This document shows, in pieces, positions 61,803-64,000 of a DNA stretch of 64,000 bases. The position numbers and the translations under genes were made by a program. The number at the start of each line of letters is the position of its first letter. Within the stretch, counting starts at the first letter, position 1. The notes beneath the pieces are model-generated. The model had not been told where the DNA came from. It saw nothing but the letters and a program-made list of their open reading frames with translations, and ran no database searches. The stretch is from Parvibium lacunae. GTDB lineage: Bacteria > Pseudomonadota > Gammaproteobacteria > Burkholderiales > Burkholderiaceae_D. The DNA is taken from contig NZ_QPGB01000001.1 in assembly GCF_003335215.1 (NCBI RefSeq), positions 496,001 to 560,000 on the forward strand. The letters run 5' to 3'.

Positions 61803-64000
61803 ATGACTATTCGTGTCGCGCTGACGCATACTACCCATTATCAATACGATCGTTTGGTCACACTCTCGCCACATGAGGTCAGATTGCGGCCCGCACCGCA
61901 TGCGCGTACGCCACTATTGAGCTACAGCCTTGCGGTGACGCCCGATCAACATTTCATTAATTGGCAACAAGATCCCTTTAGCAACTGGGTTGGACGATTT
62001 GTTTTTACCGAGCGGACTCAATCCTTGTCCTTTACGGTCAATTTGGTGGCAGATATGACTGTCATCAATCCATTTGACTTTTTTATTGAAAGTTATGCGG
62101 AGCATTATCCGTTTCGCTACCCCCAGCTTCTGGCGAAAGAACTGGCCCCTTATCTGGAAATCGGCAAGCCCGGTCGGCGCTTACAAGCTTGGCTAAGCAA
62201 ATTTAAGCAAGCACAGCTAGAAAAACGGCCTGCCATTGTCGATATGTTGGTCAATTTGAATGCCACCCTGTATCGAGATATTCGCTATCTAGTTCGCTTA
62301 GAGCCAGGCGTGCAAACACCCGAGCAAACGCTTGGTCTAGCTTGTGGTTCTTGTCGCGATAGCGCATGGCTACTTGTCCATATTTTGCGCCATTTGGGTC
62401 TCGCTGCACGCTTTGTGTCTGGCTATTTGATTCAACTGAAAGCCGATGTGACACCGATCGAGGGGCCAAGCGGTCCAGAAAAAGATTTTACGGATCTGCA
62501 TGCCTGGTGTGAGGTCTATATTCCTGGTGCTGGTTGGGTGGGGCTTGATCCCACTTCCGGTTTATTGGCAGGGGAGGGACACATTCCCCTCGCGGCAACC
62601 CCCAGCCCGCAAAGCGCCGCACCCATTATTGGTGCGAGCGATATCGCTCAGGTAGATTTTTCATTTGCCATGCAGGTCACCCGTTTACATGAAGACCCGC
62701 GCGTGACGCAGCCGTTTACAGAACAGCAGTGGCAAGCCATTGACCAGCTCGGTATGCAGGTTGATGAGGTGTTGAAAAAGCAGGATGTTCGCCTGACTCA
62801 AGGGGGGGAACCGACCTTCGTCTCTATCGATGATATGAATGGCCCGGAATGGAATTTCACGGCATTATCACCGACGAAATATGCGTTGGGTTCACAATTG
62901 ACACAGCGCTTGGCAGCACATTATGCACAGGGTTATCTGCTGCATTCTGGTCAGGGAAAATGGTATCCCGGTGAGCCATTGCCACGCTGGGCAATGAATG
63001 TTTTTTGGCGTGCAGACGGGCAGCCTTTGTGGCATCGGCCCCAGTTATTTGCCAATACAGCACAATCAGGCCAGCACACAGCAGAGGATGCAGCGCAGTT
63101 TATGCAGACGTTGCTTAGTCACTTGGGACTGCCTGTGGAGGCGGTCTTAACCGCTTATGAAGATATACCGGAACTCTTGATTCAAGAAAGTCGATTACCC
63201 AAGAATCTAGATCCCTTGAAGCATGACCTGAGCAAAAAAACGGGGCGGGCAAGCTTGGCCCGAGCCTTGCAGCGTGGCTTAAAAACGCCCGTAGGCTTGG
63301 TGCTTCCTTTGCGTGCCAAGCCCGATGCCGCGAGTATCTCGACGACCAAACGTCGCCGCCGGTCCGCTGAACCCGAAATCTCCAGCCCAACTATCTGGCA
63401 AACCTCACGTTGGCCACTGCGCCGAGAGCGGCTGTATTTACTCGCGGGTGATTCGCCCTTGGGCTTACGCCTACCCTTGGACGCGCTGCCATGGCAGCCC
63501 CCGGAGGACGATCCAGTCAATTATCCTCGTGATCCGTTTGCTGCCTGCAATGCGCTACCCACAGCTGTTGCCCCTGGTAAGCGCCGTGCGCCCCCGGTGG
63601 CGATGGGCGAGTGGGTTCAAGATACGGTGATTAAAACGGCGTTATGTGTCGAAGTGCGGCGCGGGCATCTTCATGTATTTATGCCGCCACTCACCCAGTT
63701 AGAGGAATATGTGGCACTACTGACTGCGATTGAGCACAGCGTCGCCAAGCTCAATCTACAGATTGTCATCGAGGGTTATGCGCCACCCAGAGATCCCCGT
63801 TTACTCCATTTTGCGGTTACGCCTGACCCGGGTGTGATTGAAGTGAATATTATGCCCGCACCAAGTTGGGCGGCTTTGGTCAAGCAAACGGCAAGTTTGT
63901 ATGACTTGGCCCGACAAACGAGACTGGGAACCGATAAGTTCATGCTGGATGGTCGGCACACGGGTACAGGTGGTGGTAATCATGTCACCCTCGGCGGGCC
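61803..64000 (+). CDS. transglutaminase-like / DUF2126 protein (3' end outside window)
   Basis: The first 732 codons of a very large protein. The N-terminal part has the bacterial transglutaminase-like N domain (RVALTHTTHYQYDR) and a papain-like core with the triad C184 (GSCRDSAWLL), H233 (DLHAWCEVYIPG) and D249 (GLDPTSG). From about residue 315 the DUF2126 region begins (RLTQGGEPTFVSIDD). The last visible codons spell GTGGGNHVTLGG, a conserved DUF2126 segment, so several hundred residues are missing beyond the window. It belongs with the Anbu, ATP-grasp and alpha-E genes. It may be a peptidase or amide-forming enzyme acting on the ATP-grasp product; this is inference. Confidence 0.92.
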   Translation, partial: MTIRVALTHTTHYQYDRLVTLSPHEVRLRPAPHARTPLLSYSLAVTPDQHFINWQQDPFSNWVGRFVFTERTQSLSFTVNLVADMTVINPFDFFIESYAEHYPFRYPQLLAKELAPYLEIGKPGRRLQAWLSKFKQAQLEKRPAIVDMLVNLNATLYRDIRYLVRLEPGVQTPEQTLGLACGSCRDSAWLLVHILRHLGLAARFVSGYLIQLKADVTPIEGPSGPEKDFTDLHAWCEVYIPGAGWVGLDPTSGLLAGEGHIPLAATPSPQSAAPIIGASDIAQVDFSFAMQVTRLHEDPRVTQPFTEQQWQAIDQLGMQVDEVLKKQDVRLTQGGEPTFVSIDDMNGPEWNFTALSPTKYALGSQLTQRLAAHYAQGYLLHSGQGKWYPGEPLPRWAMNVFWRADGQPLWHRPQLFANTAQSGQHTAEDAAQFMQTLLSHLGLPVEAVLTAYEDIPELLIQESRLPKNLDPLKHDLSKKTGRASLARALQRGLKTPVGLVLPLRAKPDAASISTTKRRRRSAEPEISSPTIWQTSRWPLRRERLYLLAGDSPLGLRLPLDALPWQPPEDDPVNYPRDPFAACNALPTAVAPGKRRAPPVAMGEWVQDTVIKTALCVEVRRGHLHVFMPPLTQLEEYVALLTAIEHSVAKLNLQIVIEGYAPPRDPRLLHFAVTPDPGVIEVNIMPAPSWAALVKQTASLYDLARQTRLGTDKFMLDGRHTGTGGGNHVTLGG

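Noticed and set aside
61914-63983. Several short minus-strand frames in the last 2 kb
   Set aside because: The plus frame from 61803 is open to the end of the window and encodes a recognisable transglutaminase/DUF2126 protein; the others are shadows.

Overview
The window reads as a chromosomal segment of a Gram-negative proteobacterium, most likely a betaproteobacterium of Burkholderiales or Nitrosomonadales type. The evidence is: an outer-membrane and lipid A string (rseP, bamA, ompH, lpxD, fabZ, lpxA, lpxB); ppsR divergent from ppsA; an RF2 leader starting MEAERLN with a programmed frameshift; a low-molecular-weight phosphatase directly before iscR-iscSUA-hscBA-fdx-iscX; and recJ, prfB and lysS close together. 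Base composition is roughly balanced by eye. The genus cannot be named from the sequence alone. No rRNA, CRISPR array or insertion sequence was seen.

Layout. 1-10.4 kb: dxr (5' cut), rseP, bamA, ompH, lpxD, fabZ, lpxA, lpxB, rnhB and a SpoU methyltransferase, all on the plus strand and tightly spaced. 10.4-13.9 kb: ppsR and ppsA, divergent regulator and target. 14-21.2 kb: a stress and phosphate block, with a small membrane protein, a synthetase-only RelA, ppk and ppx (divergent) and an OlsB-like acyltransferase. Sequences matching the PhoB-box pattern precede both ppk and the OlsB gene. 21.4-22.1 kb: an enoyl-CoA hydratase.

22.15-28.57 kb: a compact integrated element bounded by a 14-bp direct repeat of the 3' end of tRNA-Ser(TGA). 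It carries a tyrosine integrase, an unknown protein, an AlpA-type regulator, a split primase (CHC2 zinc-finger protein plus TOPRIM/DUF3631 ATPase protein), two small accessory proteins and a lone protein whose C-terminus resembles the phage Mu F/SPP1 gp7 head-morphogenesis domain. It looks like a phage-satellite-type element.

28.5-39.8 kb: tRNA-Ser and tRNA-Leu, rnr, rlmB, an EamA transporter, lysS, prfB with a classical frameshift site, a methyltransferase on the opposite strand, recJ and a conserved protein of unknown role. 39.9-44.2 kb: tRNA-Asn, an aromatic/aspartate aminotransferase, uvrB and a protein-tyrosine phosphatase. 44.3-49.8 kb: the complete isc iron-sulfur operon behind a promoter overlapped by two IscR-like sites. 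49.9-51.1 kb: an SbtA/SbtB-like bicarbonate transporter and PII-like partner. 51.3-56.3 kb: prkA-yeaH-spoVR. 56.3-57.7 kb: an HD-GYP protein. 58-64 kb: a small membrane protein, then an alpha-E protein, a circularly permuted ATP-grasp protein, an Anbu proteasome-like peptidase and a transglutaminase/DUF2126 protein (3' cut). These last four form a predicted but biochemically unsolved peptide-ligation/proteolysis system.

The points most worth a second look are the satellite-like element with its MuF-like protein, the Anbu/ATP-grasp/alpha-E/transglutaminase cluster, and the two Pho-box-like promoters tying polyphosphate and ornithine-lipid synthesis to phosphate starvation.
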